From positions 1 to 64,000 of the forward strand of contig NZ_SDLV01000018.1 in NCBI RefSeq assembly GCF_004916905.1: 64,000 nt of DNA, read 5' to 3'. This DNA is from Chryseobacterium candidae. Its GTDB lineage: Bacteria > Bacteroidota > Bacteroidia > Flavobacteriales > Weeksellaceae. This document shows, one piece after another, positions 35,760 through 45,205 of this stretch. A program made the position numbers and the translations under genes. The number at the start of each line of letters is the position of its first letter. The stretch's first letter is position 1. Under the pieces are notes generated by a model, which was not told where the DNA came from, did not search any database, and saw nothing but the letters and a program-made list of their open reading frames with translations.

Positions 35760-37025
35760 CTAAAAATGAATATCCCAGATTCCCGCTTTTCGCTCAAGCT
35801 CAATCAAAGCGGCTGCGTTATCTGCAAGAGCCTCATAATAATCTTTTCTTACATTGTTATACGTTCGCTGGGCATTCAAAACTTCAAGGATAGAGCTTTC
35901 TCCTCTTTTATAGCTGTAGGTAATCCCTTCCAGAATGCTTTGTGCTTCCGAAAGCATTCCGTTATGAAATTGTCTGAGCTGTTTCTGAGTGGCTGCATAG
36001 TGTTGATAAGCTTGTATCACTTCAGCTTTTATTCCCTGTTCAATCTGTTTATATTCAACTTCCGCCTGCGAATGGGCCATTTCTGCTATTTTCAATCCTG
36101 CATTTCTTCTGTTGGAAAATTTTAAGGGAATACTAATGCCCATTTTTACCGCATTTACAGCTGGGGAAGGAGCAATTTCGTTAGTCGCTTCCGTATGTCG
36201 TTCTGCTCCGGCACTGATACCTAGATCTATGACTCTGTTTGCTTTTTCAAGATTGATCTGGCTTTTGGTAACTTCCGTATTTTGTTTGGCGGCCATTAAA
36301 TCTGCTCTCTCATTCAAAGCCTGGAGGATCAGATCATCCATACTGAAATCTCTGTTGAAGGCATTAAAATCTCCGGCAACGTCTCTGCCGGTTATTTTGC
36401 TGTCTCCCAGAAATACCGATAAACCGGTGATAGCCTGCTGTTCTGCACTTTCAGCCTGATATACTTCATTGAGCAAAGAAGCGGCTTCCAGCTTACTCTG
36501 TTTGGAAGAGACTAATGTTATAGTTCCCAATTGGTAGCGGATACTGTCGGATTTTGCCAGTTGCTGCATATTTTTGTAAGAATCCTGCTGCACTTCAAGC
36601 AAAGCTTTGGATTTTAAAGCCTCAATATAACCTAAACTGGCATCTGCACGAAGATTCCTGAAAAAATCCTGCAATAGTATTTTGCTCAGCTCGGATTGAT
36701 TTCTGGCGAGATTAACTCTGGCTTTTCTTTTACCACCCAATTCAAGTGTCCAGCCGATGGAAGCACCGTAGGCATATCCCATATTTTGATGTACACCGTT
36801 ATTAGTGGTTTCCATTTCCAGCTCAGGATCAGGAAACATATTAGCCGTCTGGATAGCAGCTTCTGCCATACTTACATTGTACTTTTGAGAAGCATAGCCT
36901 AAATTTTTATTTCCGACAAGACTCAGGTATTCTTCAAATGGTAAAAGCTCTTTTTCCTGTGCCTTCATACCTGTAATATTAAACAATACGACAGATAATA
37001 TGATAATATGAACTTTAATTTTCAT
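35760..37025 (-). CDS. TolC-family outer-membrane efflux channel (CzcC-like)
   Basis: A 421-residue outer-membrane factor with a signal peptide (about 1-22, ITGMKAQ) and two tandem TolC-type halves of long helices with Asn/Gln/Ala-rich heptads (GYIEALKSKALLEVQQDSY; LEVLNAQRTYNNVRKDYYEA). Length matches CzcC/CusC. It forms the exit channel of the tripartite metal pump encoded just upstream, overlapping the RND gene by 11 bases. Its stop codon lies in a CTTCCAGC repeat. Confidence 0.88.
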   Translation of the reverse strand: MKIKVHIIILSVVLFNITGMKAQEKELLPFEEYLSLVGNKNLGYASQKYNVSMAEAAIQTANMFPDPELEMETTNNGVHQNMGYAYGASIGWTLELGGKRKARVNLARNQSELSKILLQDFFRNLRADASLGYIEALKSKALLEVQQDSYKNMQQLAKSDSIRYQLGTITLVSSKQSKLEAASLLNEVYQAESAEQQAITGLSVFLGDSKITGRDVAGDFNAFNRDFSMDDLILQALNERADLMAAKQNTEVTKSQINLEKANRVIDLGISAGAERHTEATNEIAPSPAVNAVKMGISIPLKFSNRRNAGLKIAEMAHSQAEVEYKQIEQGIKAEVIQAYQHYAATQKQLRQFHNGMLSEAQSILEGITYSYKRGESSILEVLNAQRTYNNVRKDYYEALADNAAALIELERKAGIWDIHF

Positions 37026-40000
37026 CTGATTCCAAATTTTGTTTTTTGCTTAGGCGTTCAGCCATAAAATAAATAGCAGGCAGCACGAATAGGGTTAAAA
37101 TAGTAGAGAACATCAGCCCGTAAACAATGACAGTTGCCAATGGACGCTGTACATCAGAACCAATTCCTGTGGCCAGTGATGCCGGAAATAATCCGATTAC
37201 AGCAACCGTTGCGGTCATCAGTACAGGTCTGAAACGGTCTTTTGCGCCTTTGATGGCAGCCTGTTTCAGCTCATATCCTTTCTTCCGGAGATCATTGATA
37301 TGAGAAATCATAATCACTCCGTTCTGAATAGCAACTCCAAAGAGTGCGATAAATCCTACTGCGGAGGATACATTCAGAGACATTCCCCGGATATTGAGTG
37401 CGAGCATTCCGCCAAATAATGCCAGCGGAACAATAGACATCAGAACCAAAGCTTGTCTGAAATCTCCAAAGGCACCATACAGCAGCAGAAACATAATGGC
37501 CAGCGCTAACGGAACAATAAATGCCAGCCTTGAATACGCCCTGTTTTGATTTTCAAACTGTCCGCCCCATTTGATCTGGTATTTCTCATGATCGTATTTG
37601 ATCTCTTTTTCAATTGTATCCTGTGCTTTTTTCAGGAAAGAAGAAAGATCAGTACCTCTTAAATTCAGTTTTACCGTAAGATGTCGTTTATTCATTTCTC
37701 TGGTAATAGTGCTTTCGCCGGTACTTAGTTTCACTTCTGCTACCTGTGATAAAGGAATCTTTGCTCCTGAAGCTGAGGTAAGCATCAGGTTCCCGATTTT
37801 ATCTGGTGTGTCGCGGCTGTCTTCTGTATAACGGCATGAAATATCATACACCTTATTGCCGATAAAGATCTGGGAAATGGCTTTCCCTCCCAAAGCGACT
37901 TCAATAAGGTCGGCAACATCTGCTACATTCAAACCATACTGAGCAATTTTGTCTCTGTTGGCAATAATCTGCAACTGAGGTAATGGCGGTTCCTGATCAA
38001 TGGCAAGATCTGCCGAACCCGGAATTTTATTTAAAGTAGACAATACATTTTCAGCAATTCTTCGGGTTTCTTTAAAATCTTCTCCATACACCTTTACTAC
38101 TAATTCGCTGTGAGCTCCGGAAATTTTATCCATTACCCCGTCAATCATAGGTTGTGAAAAACCTACGGTGAATCCCGGCATATCTTTATAATCAGCTGCG
38201 AGTTCTTTGATGAGGTCTGCTTTTGTCTTTCCTGCCGGCCATTCGCTGTAGGGCTTTATTCCGACAGAAACTTCAAAGTGGGAAGCCGTCCACGGGTCGG
38301 TACCATCATCATTACGTCCTGCCTGAACCATCATATAAGTAATTTCGGGATGTTTTAAAGTACGGGCGCGCAAGGTATCGCTCATTTCCTTTGATTGGGC
38401 TAAAGAAATCCCGGGTGGCAGCTGTACCTGAAGCCATATAGAACCTTCATCCAGCTCCGGAAGGAAGTCTTTTCCTACATGCCAGGAGAGAACTCCGGCA
38501 GATACCAGAACAATCATAATAGGAATGATAACTCTTTTGGGAGTCTGCATTATTTTTTCAATGCTCTTTCCGTAAGCTGTGCTTAGTTTTTCCAGCCATT
38601 TGTTGTGATAGATCTTTTGTGGTTTTCTATAGATCACATACGCTAATCCGGGGATCAGCAGTAATGCTACAGCCAGAGCTCCCAACAGAGCATATCCAAC
38701 AGTAAAAGCCATAGGGGTAAATAATTTTTTTTCCACTCTTTCAAATGCAAACAATGGAAGATAAGCAGTAATGATAATGATGGTGGAAAAGAAAATAGGT
38801 TTGGCTACTTCAATCACTCTTTGAGTAATCGTTTTTTCTTCCAGTGTTTCTTCTGAATTTTCTTCTCTTTTTTTCAGAATGGTTTCCAGCATGACGATTG
38901 CCCCGTCTACAATGATTCCAAAATCAATTGCTCCCAATGAAAGCAGATTGGCCGGAATATTGGTAAAATGCATCAATATAAAAGCAAATAACAAAGAAAG
39001 CGGAATGGTAATAGCCACTAATAATGCTCCACGCCAGCTTCCCAAAAATACAATCAGCACAATAATAACCAAAACAATTCCTTCGGTGAGGGTGTGAGAA
39101 ACTGTGGTAAGCGTGGTTTTTACAAGGTCTGTTCTATCCAGGAAAGGATGGATTTTTACACCCGGTGGAAGTGTTTCGTTATTCAGTTCTTCAATAGCTT
39201 CATGTACTCCTTCCAGCACTTGCGAAGGATTTTGACCTCTTAATAAAAGTACGATTCCTTCTACGCTTTCGGAATAATTACGCTTATGGTCTGTGTAGCC
39301 AAGGATTCCTTTTCTTTCCAGATTTCCGTATTTCAATGTTCCTACGTCATTCAGAAAAACAGGAACTCCATTTTGGGTTTTGACTACAATTTTTCCAAGA
39401 TCATCCAAATCTTTTACCAAACCGATTCCGCGGATTACGTACGCAAGGTTCCCACGGGGAAGCATACTTCCTCCGGCACTCACATTGTTTTTGGAGATCG
39501 TTTCGGTAACTTCGGAAAGGGATAATCCGTATTGTTCAAGCTTATGCGGATCCAGTTCAATCTGGAACTGAGTGGTAATTCCCCCGAAGTTGGTCACATC
39601 AGCAATCCCTGAAATCTGTTTAATACGGGGGATAATCACAAACTTCTGTAAATCCGTAAGCTCCCGCAGGCTGTGATTGTTACTTTCGATAATATAACGA
39701 TACACTTCGCCGATGGGCGAGGTAAGGGGATCTAATCCCGGCTGTGCACCATAAGGAAGCTCCACATCCGTCAGTCTTTCCTGGATACGCTGCCTTGCCC
39801 AGTAATCGTCTATACCATCATCAAAAACCATAGTAATAATGGAAAGCCCGAAGGTACTTTTGCTTCGCATCACATGCATTCCCGGAAGACCATTCAGGGA
39901 TCTTTCCAAAGGGATAGTGATCTGCTGTTCCACTTCTTCAGCAGCCAGACCCGGAACCTGCGTTACCACCTGAGAGGTTACATCAGCAATATCGGGATAA

Positions 40001-40110
40001 GCTTCTATGGATAATCTGGTCCAGGAATAATACCCGAAGAACCCCAGTAAAAGGAAGAGAGCCAGCATAAGCCATCTCTTCTGTATAGAGATTGTCAGTA
40101 ATTTCTTCAT
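37015..40110 (-). CDS. Heavy-metal RND efflux transporter, CzcA-type
   Basis: The 1031-residue inner-membrane pump of the HME-RND class. It has the usual plan of 12 membrane helices and two large periplasmic loops. In helix 4 the motif DFGIIVDGAIVMLE (396-409) supplies Asp396, Asp402 and Glu409, which matches the Co/Zn/Cd-exporting CzcA group rather than the Cu/Ag CusA group. Proton-motive force drives export of divalent metal from periplasm or cytoplasm. It is the third gene of the operon, between adaptor (15-base gap) and TolC-type channel (overlap). Confidence 0.92.
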   Translation of the reverse strand: MKKLLTISIQKRWLMLALFLLLGFFGYYSWTRLSIEAYPDIADVTSQVVTQVPGLAAEEVEQQITIPLERSLNGLPGMHVMRSKSTFGLSIITMVFDDGIDDYWARQRIQERLTDVELPYGAQPGLDPLTSPIGEVYRYIIESNNHSLRELTDLQKFVIIPRIKQISGIADVTNFGGITTQFQIELDPHKLEQYGLSLSEVTETISKNNVSAGGSMLPRGNLAYVIRGIGLVKDLDDLGKIVVKTQNGVPVFLNDVGTLKYGNLERKGILGYTDHKRNYSESVEGIVLLLRGQNPSQVLEGVHEAIEELNNETLPPGVKIHPFLDRTDLVKTTLTTVSHTLTEGIVLVIIVLIVFLGSWRGALLVAITIPLSLLFAFILMHFTNIPANLLSLGAIDFGIIVDGAIVMLETILKKREENSEETLEEKTITQRVIEVAKPIFFSTIIIITAYLPLFAFERVEKKLFTPMAFTVGYALLGALAVALLLIPGLAYVIYRKPQKIYHNKWLEKLSTAYGKSIEKIMQTPKRVIIPIMIVLVSAGVLSWHVGKDFLPELDEGSIWLQVQLPPGISLAQSKEMSDTLRARTLKHPEITYMMVQAGRNDDGTDPWTASHFEVSVGIKPYSEWPAGKTKADLIKELAADYKDMPGFTVGFSQPMIDGVMDKISGAHSELVVKVYGEDFKETRRIAENVLSTLNKIPGSADLAIDQEPPLPQLQIIANRDKIAQYGLNVADVADLIEVALGGKAISQIFIGNKVYDISCRYTEDSRDTPDKIGNLMLTSASGAKIPLSQVAEVKLSTGESTITREMNKRHLTVKLNLRGTDLSSFLKKAQDTIEKEIKYDHEKYQIKWGGQFENQNRAYSRLAFIVPLALAIMFLLLYGAFGDFRQALVLMSIVPLALFGGMLALNIRGMSLNVSSAVGFIALFGVAIQNGVIMISHINDLRKKGYELKQAAIKGAKDRFRPVLMTATVAVIGLFPASLATGIGSDVQRPLATVIVYGLMFSTILTLFVLPAIYFMAERLSKKQNLESDEN

Positions 40111-40125
40111 CGTTTTTCTTTTACA

Positions 40126-41226
40126 TTATTTTGCATCCGGCATATAAATTCCCCCTTCGGTCATGATGGTTTCTCCGGGTTGTAAGCCTGATGTTATTCT
40201 AACTGTTTTCTCATCGGTTTCTCCTGTTGTCACAGAACGTTTTGTATATTGATTCTTACCGGTTTTTACCCATACATACTGGGAATTGTCCTGCTGCATT
40301 AAAGCGGTTACGGGAATCATCACTGTCTTTTCCGGAGTTGTTGAAAAGTTGACTGTAGCGTACATCCCTGGTTTTAACTTTCTGTCCGGGTTGTCACATT
40401 CAATAAGGACTTTGATGCTTCGGGTATCTTCGTCTACAACTTCATTGATATGGTATACTTTTCCGGTAATATTGCTGTCGGGATAGGCACTTACTTTTAC
40501 AGAAACCTGATCTCCTTTATTGACAAATCGGATGTCTTTTTCTTTTACATCACCGGAAATCCAGACTTTTGATAATTCTGCGATGATTATTACCGGATCT
40601 GCATCTCCTTTCAGATATTGCCCGTTTACAATTTTGTTGGAAATAATTTCTCCGTTAATGGGTGCTCTTACAACGAGTGGACTTCCTATACCTCCGCCTT
40701 TACTGTTATAGACTTTCAAGGCAGAAGAAGCATTGGAGAGAGATGTTTTTTTATTTTTAAAATCAGTTTCTGCTTCATCCAGTTCTTTCTGAATGCCAAC
40801 TCCATGTTTTACAAGGTCCTGCTGGCGTCTGTAATTTTTTTCTGCGAGCTGTACATCATTCAGTGCATCTGTATAATCCTTTTGAACTGAAAAATAATCT
40901 GATGATAGAATTTCAAAAAGAGGACTCCCCGCAGATACATGTTGTCCAAGCTGAATAAACGATTGGATAATTCTTCCGGAAAAAGGACTGGCAATTTCCG
41001 CATAATGATTGGGTATTGCCTGGATTGTTCCTGCTGAAACCACACCATCACTATGTTCCTGTTCGATAATAACCTGCGTTTTAATTTTTTTGAAAACAGG
41101 ATGGGTTTCCGGAACAGTAATCTGATTACCGCGGGTCATTATTTCAGGTTCTTTGTTTGGCTGGGTTGTATTGTCTTTACAGGAAACTGCAAAGAGAATA
41201 ATACTACTTAAGATTACTTTTTTCAT
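40126..41226 (-). CDS. RND efflux periplasmic adaptor (CzcB/CusB-like)
   Basis: A 366-residue membrane fusion protein with lipoprotein signal (AVSCKD, Cys16). It has the barrel-sandwich/lipoyl halves (about 75-105 and 180-200), a helical hairpin (about 115-165) and beta-barrel domains (about 210-360; KPGMYATVNF). It links the CzcA-type pump to the TolC-type channel. There is no C-terminal metal chaperone (CusF-like) extension. It lies 4 bases after the mgtC-like gene. Confidence 0.9.
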   Translation of the reverse strand: MKKVILSSIILFAVSCKDNTTQPNKEPEIMTRGNQITVPETHPVFKKIKTQVIIEQEHSDGVVSAGTIQAIPNHYAEIASPFSGRIIQSFIQLGQHVSAGSPLFEILSSDYFSVQKDYTDALNDVQLAEKNYRRQQDLVKHGVGIQKELDEAETDFKNKKTSLSNASSALKVYNSKGGGIGSPLVVRAPINGEIISNKIVNGQYLKGDADPVIIIAELSKVWISGDVKEKDIRFVNKGDQVSVKVSAYPDSNITGKVYHINEVVDEDTRSIKVLIECDNPDRKLKPGMYATVNFSTTPEKTVMIPVTALMQQDNSQYVWVKTGKNQYTKRSVTTGETDEKTVRITSGLQPGETIMTEGGIYMPDAK

Positions 41227-41230
41227 GATC

Positions 41231-41713
41231 TTAATACAATTGAGTGCTGTTGCTGATTTTTACTTTTTCTTTGTTATTTTTCCTGGTACTGAGCCATTTT
41301 TTGCTTCTGGTTTCTTTCTGAGAGGCCATAGTAGGTCTCAGAAATATATTCGTAGAGACAATGAAGAGAACTGTGATGAGGGCTTCCAAAGGATATCCCA
41401 AAGCGCATAGTGCGCCTATGGCCGCCGAACACCATAATGTGGCTGCCGTGTTTAATCCTCTTACGGTAAGACCGTCTTTCATGATAACACCGCCGCCAAG
41501 GAAACCTATTCCGCTGACAATATAAGAGGTGATTCGTCCGGCCGCATCGCCACCAATTCTGATGGCAATTAATACAAAGGCTGCAGAGCCGATACATACT
41601 AGCGTATTGGTGCGAAGGCCTGCATTTTTTTTACGCCACTGTCTTTCGAAACCAATACCGGCTCCCAGACAGAATGCGGTGAGTAATCGTAGGGTGAATT
41701 CAAATGTATTCAT
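41231..41713 (-). CDS. MgtC/SapB-family membrane protein
   Basis: A 160-residue inner-membrane protein of the short MgtC/SapB type, with four or five hydrophobic helices and the signature GAGIGFERQWRKKNAGLRTNTLV (in part, about 17-39) and GIGFLGGGVIMKDG (about 68-81). It lacks the C-terminal ACT-like domain of Salmonella MgtC. MgtC is linked to low-Mg growth and ATP synthase control. As first gene of the metal efflux operon it may sense or modulate ion homeostasis, which is inference. Confidence 0.85.
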   Translation of the reverse strand: MNTFEFTLRLLTAFCLGAGIGFERQWRKKNAGLRTNTLVCIGSAAFVLIAIRIGGDAAGRITSYIVSGIGFLGGGVIMKDGLTVRGLNTAATLWCSAAIGALCALGYPLEALITVLFIVSTNIFLRPTMASQKETRSKKWLSTRKNNKEKVKISNSTQLY

Positions 41714-41730
41714 AACTTTTCCTGTTTTAT

Positions 41731-41775
41731 AAAGCTTTTCAGCTGTACGGGAAAAGTGAGTACAACTAAAGCTTT
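41731..41775 (-). promoter_or_regulatory. Long hairpin in the leader of the mgtC-czc operon
   Basis: On the minus strand an outer AAAGCTTT (8 bp) and an inner GTTGTAC/GTACAGC stem (7 bp, one G-U pair) enclose an 11-base loop. It sits in the 5' leader, 18 bases before the mgtC-like start. There is no T run, so it is not a plain terminator; it could regulate translation or transcription. Confidence 0.55.
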
Positions 41776-41830
41776 TAAGATTGATAATGACGGTAAGGAT
41801 CTGAGTCCATATGCTTTATTTTTTACTGTG

Positions 41831-41838
41831 CAAAAGTA
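41831..41838 (-). promoter_or_regulatory. -7 box of the mgtC-czc operon
   Basis: On the minus strand this reads TACTTTTG, placing the start near 41826 and giving a leader of about 113 bases. No clear TTG -33 element is seen. Confidence 0.5.
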
Positions 41839-41937
41839 AAGACCATTATGCTTTTTTACTGTTAGAGAAACTTTAGAATGTTATTAGAAAATCATTAGAG
41901 AAAATCTGTGCGAAAATTTATATGAAATCTGTACCCA

Positions 41938-41966
41938 TTGTAAGAGATAAAATTTCAATACATTTG
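41938..41966 (+). promoter_or_regulatory. Promoter of the EamA gene
   Basis: TTG (41938-41940) and TACATTTG (41959-41966) are separated by 18 bases. The leader to ATG 42073 is about 100 bases. Confidence 0.6.
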
Positions 41967-42072
41967 GTGCAGGCTATTTTATATGCTGAATTTTATGATT
42001 TTTATATGAAATAAGAACTTGTTTAATCCCGGAAACTTCCTTCCAACATCTTTTGAACATTATAGTTTAGAA

Positions 42073-42924
42073 ATGAAAAAATCAAACATAGCAATACCTG
42101 CCACGCTTTTAGCCATTATATGTGTGCAGGGAGGTGCTTCTATTGCAAAGCAGCTTTTTCCTGCCATTGGAGCTATTGGTACGGTTACTTTAAGAATTGT
42201 ACTTTCAGCTGTTTTGCTTACATTGATTAACCGTCCGAAGTTTTTACAATTTAACAGCCAGAAATGGAAATATTGTGCAATCTACGGAATAGGGCTGGCC
42301 GCAATGAATCTTATTTTTTATATGGCCATTCAAAGAATTCCTTTGGGACTGGCGGTTACGGTGGAATTTGCAGGACCTTTGTTTCTTGCTTTAGCTTTGT
42401 CCCGTAAACTGCTGGATGTGATATGGGCTTTACTGGCCTGTGTGGGAATCCTGCTTATTGTCCCATGGCAGAATGATCATGTAGATTTGGTTGGACTTGG
42501 GCTTGCCTTTCTGGCAGGAATATTCTGGGCTCTGTATATTGTAATGGGTGGAATGGTTTCCAAAATAATGGATGGAAAAGATGCGGTAACCACCGGGATG
42601 ATATTTGCCAGTCTTGTGATTATTCCTTTTACGATATGGGATGGAGCCGTTTTCAATCTTACCCCCAGTATTTTTATAAAAGGTCTTGGTGTGGCTGTTC
42701 TTTCCAGTGCTTTGCCTTTTTCACTGGAAATGATGGTGCTGAAAAAACTTCCGGCAAAGACTTTCAGTATTCTGATGAGTCTGGAACCTGCATTTGCTGC
42801 ACTTTCAGGATTGGTTTTTCTTGCTGAAGAATTATCTTTTTTACAGTGGATTTCCATTGCATGTGTGGTTACAGCAAGTATAGGAACTTCCATTTTCAAT
42901 AAAAAATCTCTTTCTCATGAGTAA
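42073..42924 (+). CDS. EamA-family exporter, RhtA-like
   Basis: A 283-residue inner-membrane protein with ten hydrophobic helices in two EamA halves. The start GGASIAKQLFPAIGAIGTVTLR (in part) and the end SALPFSLEMMVLKKLPAKT and LMSLEPAFAALSG closely resemble the threonine/homoserine exporter RhtA of E. coli, so export of amino acids or similar small metabolites is likely. ATG 42073 is chosen because the 18 residues before it in frame are not membrane-like. It is transcribed alone. Confidence 0.85.
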   Translation: MKKSNIAIPATLLAIICVQGGASIAKQLFPAIGAIGTVTLRIVLSAVLLTLINRPKFLQFNSQKWKYCAIYGIGLAAMNLIFYMAIQRIPLGLAVTVEFAGPLFLALALSRKLLDVIWALLACVGILLIVPWQNDHVDLVGLGLAFLAGIFWALYIVMGGMVSKIMDGKDAVTTGMIFASLVIIPFTIWDGAVFNLTPSIFIKGLGVAVLSSALPFSLEMMVLKKLPAKTFSILMSLEPAFAALSGLVFLAEELSFLQWISIACVVTASIGTSIFNKKSLSHE

Positions 42925-42936
42925 GAAAGAATATTT

Positions 42937-42965
42937 TTAAAACATTAAGCTAATTAAGGTTTTAA
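42937..42965. terminator. AT-rich hairpin after the EamA gene
   Basis: TTAAAAC-A-TTAA (42937-42948) pairs with TTAA-G-GTTTTAA (42954-42965). No long T run follows on either strand, so its function as terminator is uncertain. Confidence 0.35.
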
Positions 42966-43010
42966 GGGGAATTAATATTCAAATAAATTTAAATGAAGTC
43001 TTTTTATACG

Positions 43011-44372
43011 TTAACTGATCATAAAATTAACTTTAAAAGTAGTTTCATTATATTCTGATACTACAGTAATTTTTGCATGATGAAGGTGAATGATTTTCTC
43101 GGTGAGAAACAGTCCTATTCCATGACCTTTTTCACTTTTGGAATTCTCACTTCTGTAGAAAGGCTTGAAGATATGCTTTAAATCTTCTTCATTTATAGCA
43201 TTTCCTGTATTGGTAAAATGGATGGTGAGAATTTTTGAATCTGTACTTACGTCAATCAGGCAAGTATGTTCCGGAGAATATTTACAGGCATTGTCAATAA
43301 GATTATTGAAGGCAACCTGCAGAAGATATTCATTTCCCTGAATGATAAGCTGGTCTTCTTCTACCGAATCTTCAATGTTCAGCGAAACTTTATATCCCGA
43401 ATTTTCTTTTGTGATTTTAGTATAAGATTCCAGAAGAACTTCATCAAGACGAACTTCCGAAAAGCTGATCTCATTGGGATCATAGCTTGCTTTGGCCAGA
43501 TCCATTAAACTATTGGAAAGCTTTACCATATTTCGGGCATCATCCAGTGCGAATTGAATGGTTTCCTGATATTCTTCTTTGGTTTTATCTTTTTCAGAAG
43601 CGAGTTCCAGCTCGGTAATGATGGCTGATAAAGGCGTTCTCAACTCGTGTGAAATATTGGATACAAAATGTTTTTGCGAATCAAAAGAATTTTCAAGCCG
43701 CTCCAGCATTCCATTGAAGTTCTGGGCTAGTTCATTCAGCTCGTCTTTTGCTTTTGTAGTTTTCAGACGCAGCTGTAGTTTTCCGGCTGTGATTTTTTTT
43801 ATCTGAATAACCATTTCAGTCAGCGGACTTAATGCTTTTTTGGAGAGAAATATTCCAGCCAGATAAATCAAAACCAGAATGATGAAGAATGAGATAATGC
43901 TGATGGTAAGGAGATGAGTAAGATATTCATATCCGTACTGATCATAAGCTGCGGCAGTTACTGCATACGTTTGTCCCTCATATTGATACACCATCCCGAT
44001 CACCTGCAAATCATTTAAAAAGAAATTAATTTTCTTCTTTTGAAAGATCTGAGAAAGCATTTGCGAAGTTTCTTTTACATAATCTACTTTGGCGTCATCA
44101 TGATAAACCAGCTGCTTATGAACATCATAAATTGCTACCTGAACTTCATTGAGCGTTCTTGTATTGTTTTTATAAAGCTTGTGCATTTCCTGTTCGGGAA
44201 GTGAGCTTCGGAAAAATAAATCAGCCTTGGCAATGGCTTCGTTCTGAAGTTCGCTGTAAAAAGATTTTTCTCTGGCTTCTTTGGATGAATAATAGATTGA
44301 AATACTGTAAACACCCAAAAGCATTGCCGTGATTAAGGTAAAAAGCAGGGTAAGTCTGGTTCTTATTTTCAT
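43011..44372 (-). CDS. Sensor histidine kinase with HAMP domain
   Basis: A 453-residue membrane kinase. Two membrane helices (about 7-28 and 152-173) flank a periplasmic sensor of about 125 residues, followed by HAMP (about 175-228), the H-box with His242 (SNISHELRTPLSA) and an ATPase domain (NNLIDNACKYS, GHGIGLFL). It should phosphorylate the response regulator encoded 28 bases upstream in the same operon. The signal is unknown; resemblance to CusS/CzcS-type kinases and nearness to the metal operon make a metal signal possible. Confidence 0.9.
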   Translation of the reverse strand: MKIRTRLTLLFTLITAMLLGVYSISIYYSSKEAREKSFYSELQNEAIAKADLFFRSSLPEQEMHKLYKNNTRTLNEVQVAIYDVHKQLVYHDDAKVDYVKETSQMLSQIFQKKKINFFLNDLQVIGMVYQYEGQTYAVTAAAYDQYGYEYLTHLLTISIISFFIILVLIYLAGIFLSKKALSPLTEMVIQIKKITAGKLQLRLKTTKAKDELNELAQNFNGMLERLENSFDSQKHFVSNISHELRTPLSAIITELELASEKDKTKEEYQETIQFALDDARNMVKLSNSLMDLAKASYDPNEISFSEVRLDEVLLESYTKITKENSGYKVSLNIEDSVEEDQLIIQGNEYLLQVAFNNLIDNACKYSPEHTCLIDVSTDSKILTIHFTNTGNAINEEDLKHIFKPFYRSENSKSEKGHGIGLFLTEKIIHLHHAKITVVSEYNETTFKVNFMIS

Positions 44373-44400
44373 CCTGATATTTTTAGTTCATCTTACTGAT

Positions 44401-45105
44401 TTACTGTACAGTACCTGTTTCGTAGTCTTTTTTCATAATAAATCCCATGCCGGCTTTGGTATGGATCAGTTTGGTTTCAAAATCTTTATCTATTTTCTTT
44501 CTGAGATAATTGATATAGACATCAATAAAGTTAGTGCCTGTGTCAAAATGAGTTTCCCATACTTTTTCCGCAATTTCACTTCTGGAAAGAACCCTTTCGG
44601 AATTCTCCAGCATGAATTTTAAAAGATTAAACTCTTTAGGAGTCAGCTTTATGGGCATTTGATCGCGGTACACAGTTTTTTGTTCCAGATTCATTTCAAT
44701 ACCTTCGTATTTAAGAACAGAAACCTTTTGATGCGGCTGTTGTGAAAATCTTTTCAGGAGTACTTTAATTCTTGCTATCAGTTCACGCATTTCAAAAGGC
44801 TTGGTAAGATAATCATCAGCTCCTGCATCAAATCCTTCCAGTTTGTCATCCGTAGTTCCCAATGCAGTAAGCATTATGACCGGAAGATTGGGTTTTAAAG
44901 CTTTGATTTCGTTACAGAATTCAAGACCATCTTTTCTGGGCAATACAATGTCTGTCACTACCAGATCAAAATGGGTCTGTAAAGCCAGCTTCAGACCCGT
45001 ATTTCCATCGTAAGCTGCAGTGACCTCAAATTCTGCTTCCTGAAATCCCTTTGCAATCAATTTTGATAGTCTGTCGTCGTCTTCAATTAATAAAATATGC
45101 GGCAT
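44401..45105 (-). CDS. OmpR-family response regulator
   Basis: A 234-residue two-domain regulator. The receiver domain has EDD (8-10), phospho-acceptor Asp52 (VVTDIVLP) and the Lys of TKPFEMREL (near 104). The C-terminal winged helix (about 130-232) has LTPKEFNLLKFML and FIDVYINYLRKKID. The reading frame stays open upstream to 45381, but ATG 45105 gives the exact start of the receiver domain and lies about 46 bases after the predicted transcription start. It is the first gene of the operon with the kinase. Confidence 0.93.
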   Translation of the reverse strand: MPHILLIEDDDRLSKLIAKGFQEAEFEVTAAYDGNTGLKLALQTHFDLVVTDIVLPRKDGLEFCNEIKALKPNLPVIMLTALGTTDDKLEGFDAGADDYLTKPFEMRELIARIKVLLKRFSQQPHQKVSVLKYEGIEMNLEQKTVYRDQMPIKLTPKEFNLLKFMLENSERVLSRSEIAEKVWETHFDTGTNFIDVYINYLRKKIDKDFETKLIHTKAGMGFIMKKDYETGTVQ

Positions 45106-45155
45106 AAGATTCCTGGAATGTTTGGGTTGGTGTGAAGAATAGATCAATATTACCA

Positions 45156-45163
45156 CAAATGTA
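45156..45163 (-). promoter_or_regulatory. -7 box of the two-component operon
   Basis: On the minus strand this reads TACATTTG. It lies only 15 bases from the divergent -7 box at 45179, so the two promoters share control DNA. Confidence 0.6.
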
Positions 45164-45178
45164 ATGAATTCTATTTTG

Positions 45179-45186
45179 TAATTTTG
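45179..45186 (+). promoter_or_regulatory. -7 box of the YiiX-type gene
   Basis: TAATTTTG lies 20 bases before ATG 45206. Confidence 0.55.
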
Positions 45187-45205
45187 GTCCTGAAAATAGA
45201 ATCGA

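Larger units (their letters stand above)
41714..42072. other. Divergent regulatory gap between the metal efflux operon and the EamA gene
   Basis: This 359-base gap holds a leader hairpin (41731-41775), a minus-strand -7 box and a full plus-strand promoter. No gene is visible in it. Confidence 0.65.

Noticed and set aside
41731..41826. Known Mn or Mg riboswitch (yybP-ykoY or M-box) before the mgtC-like gene
   Set aside because: The conserved bases of those riboswitches are not visible; only a hairpin can be supported.
42019..42072. Earlier ATG for the EamA-family gene
   Set aside because: The extra residues are not membrane-like, and related proteins begin at the later Met.
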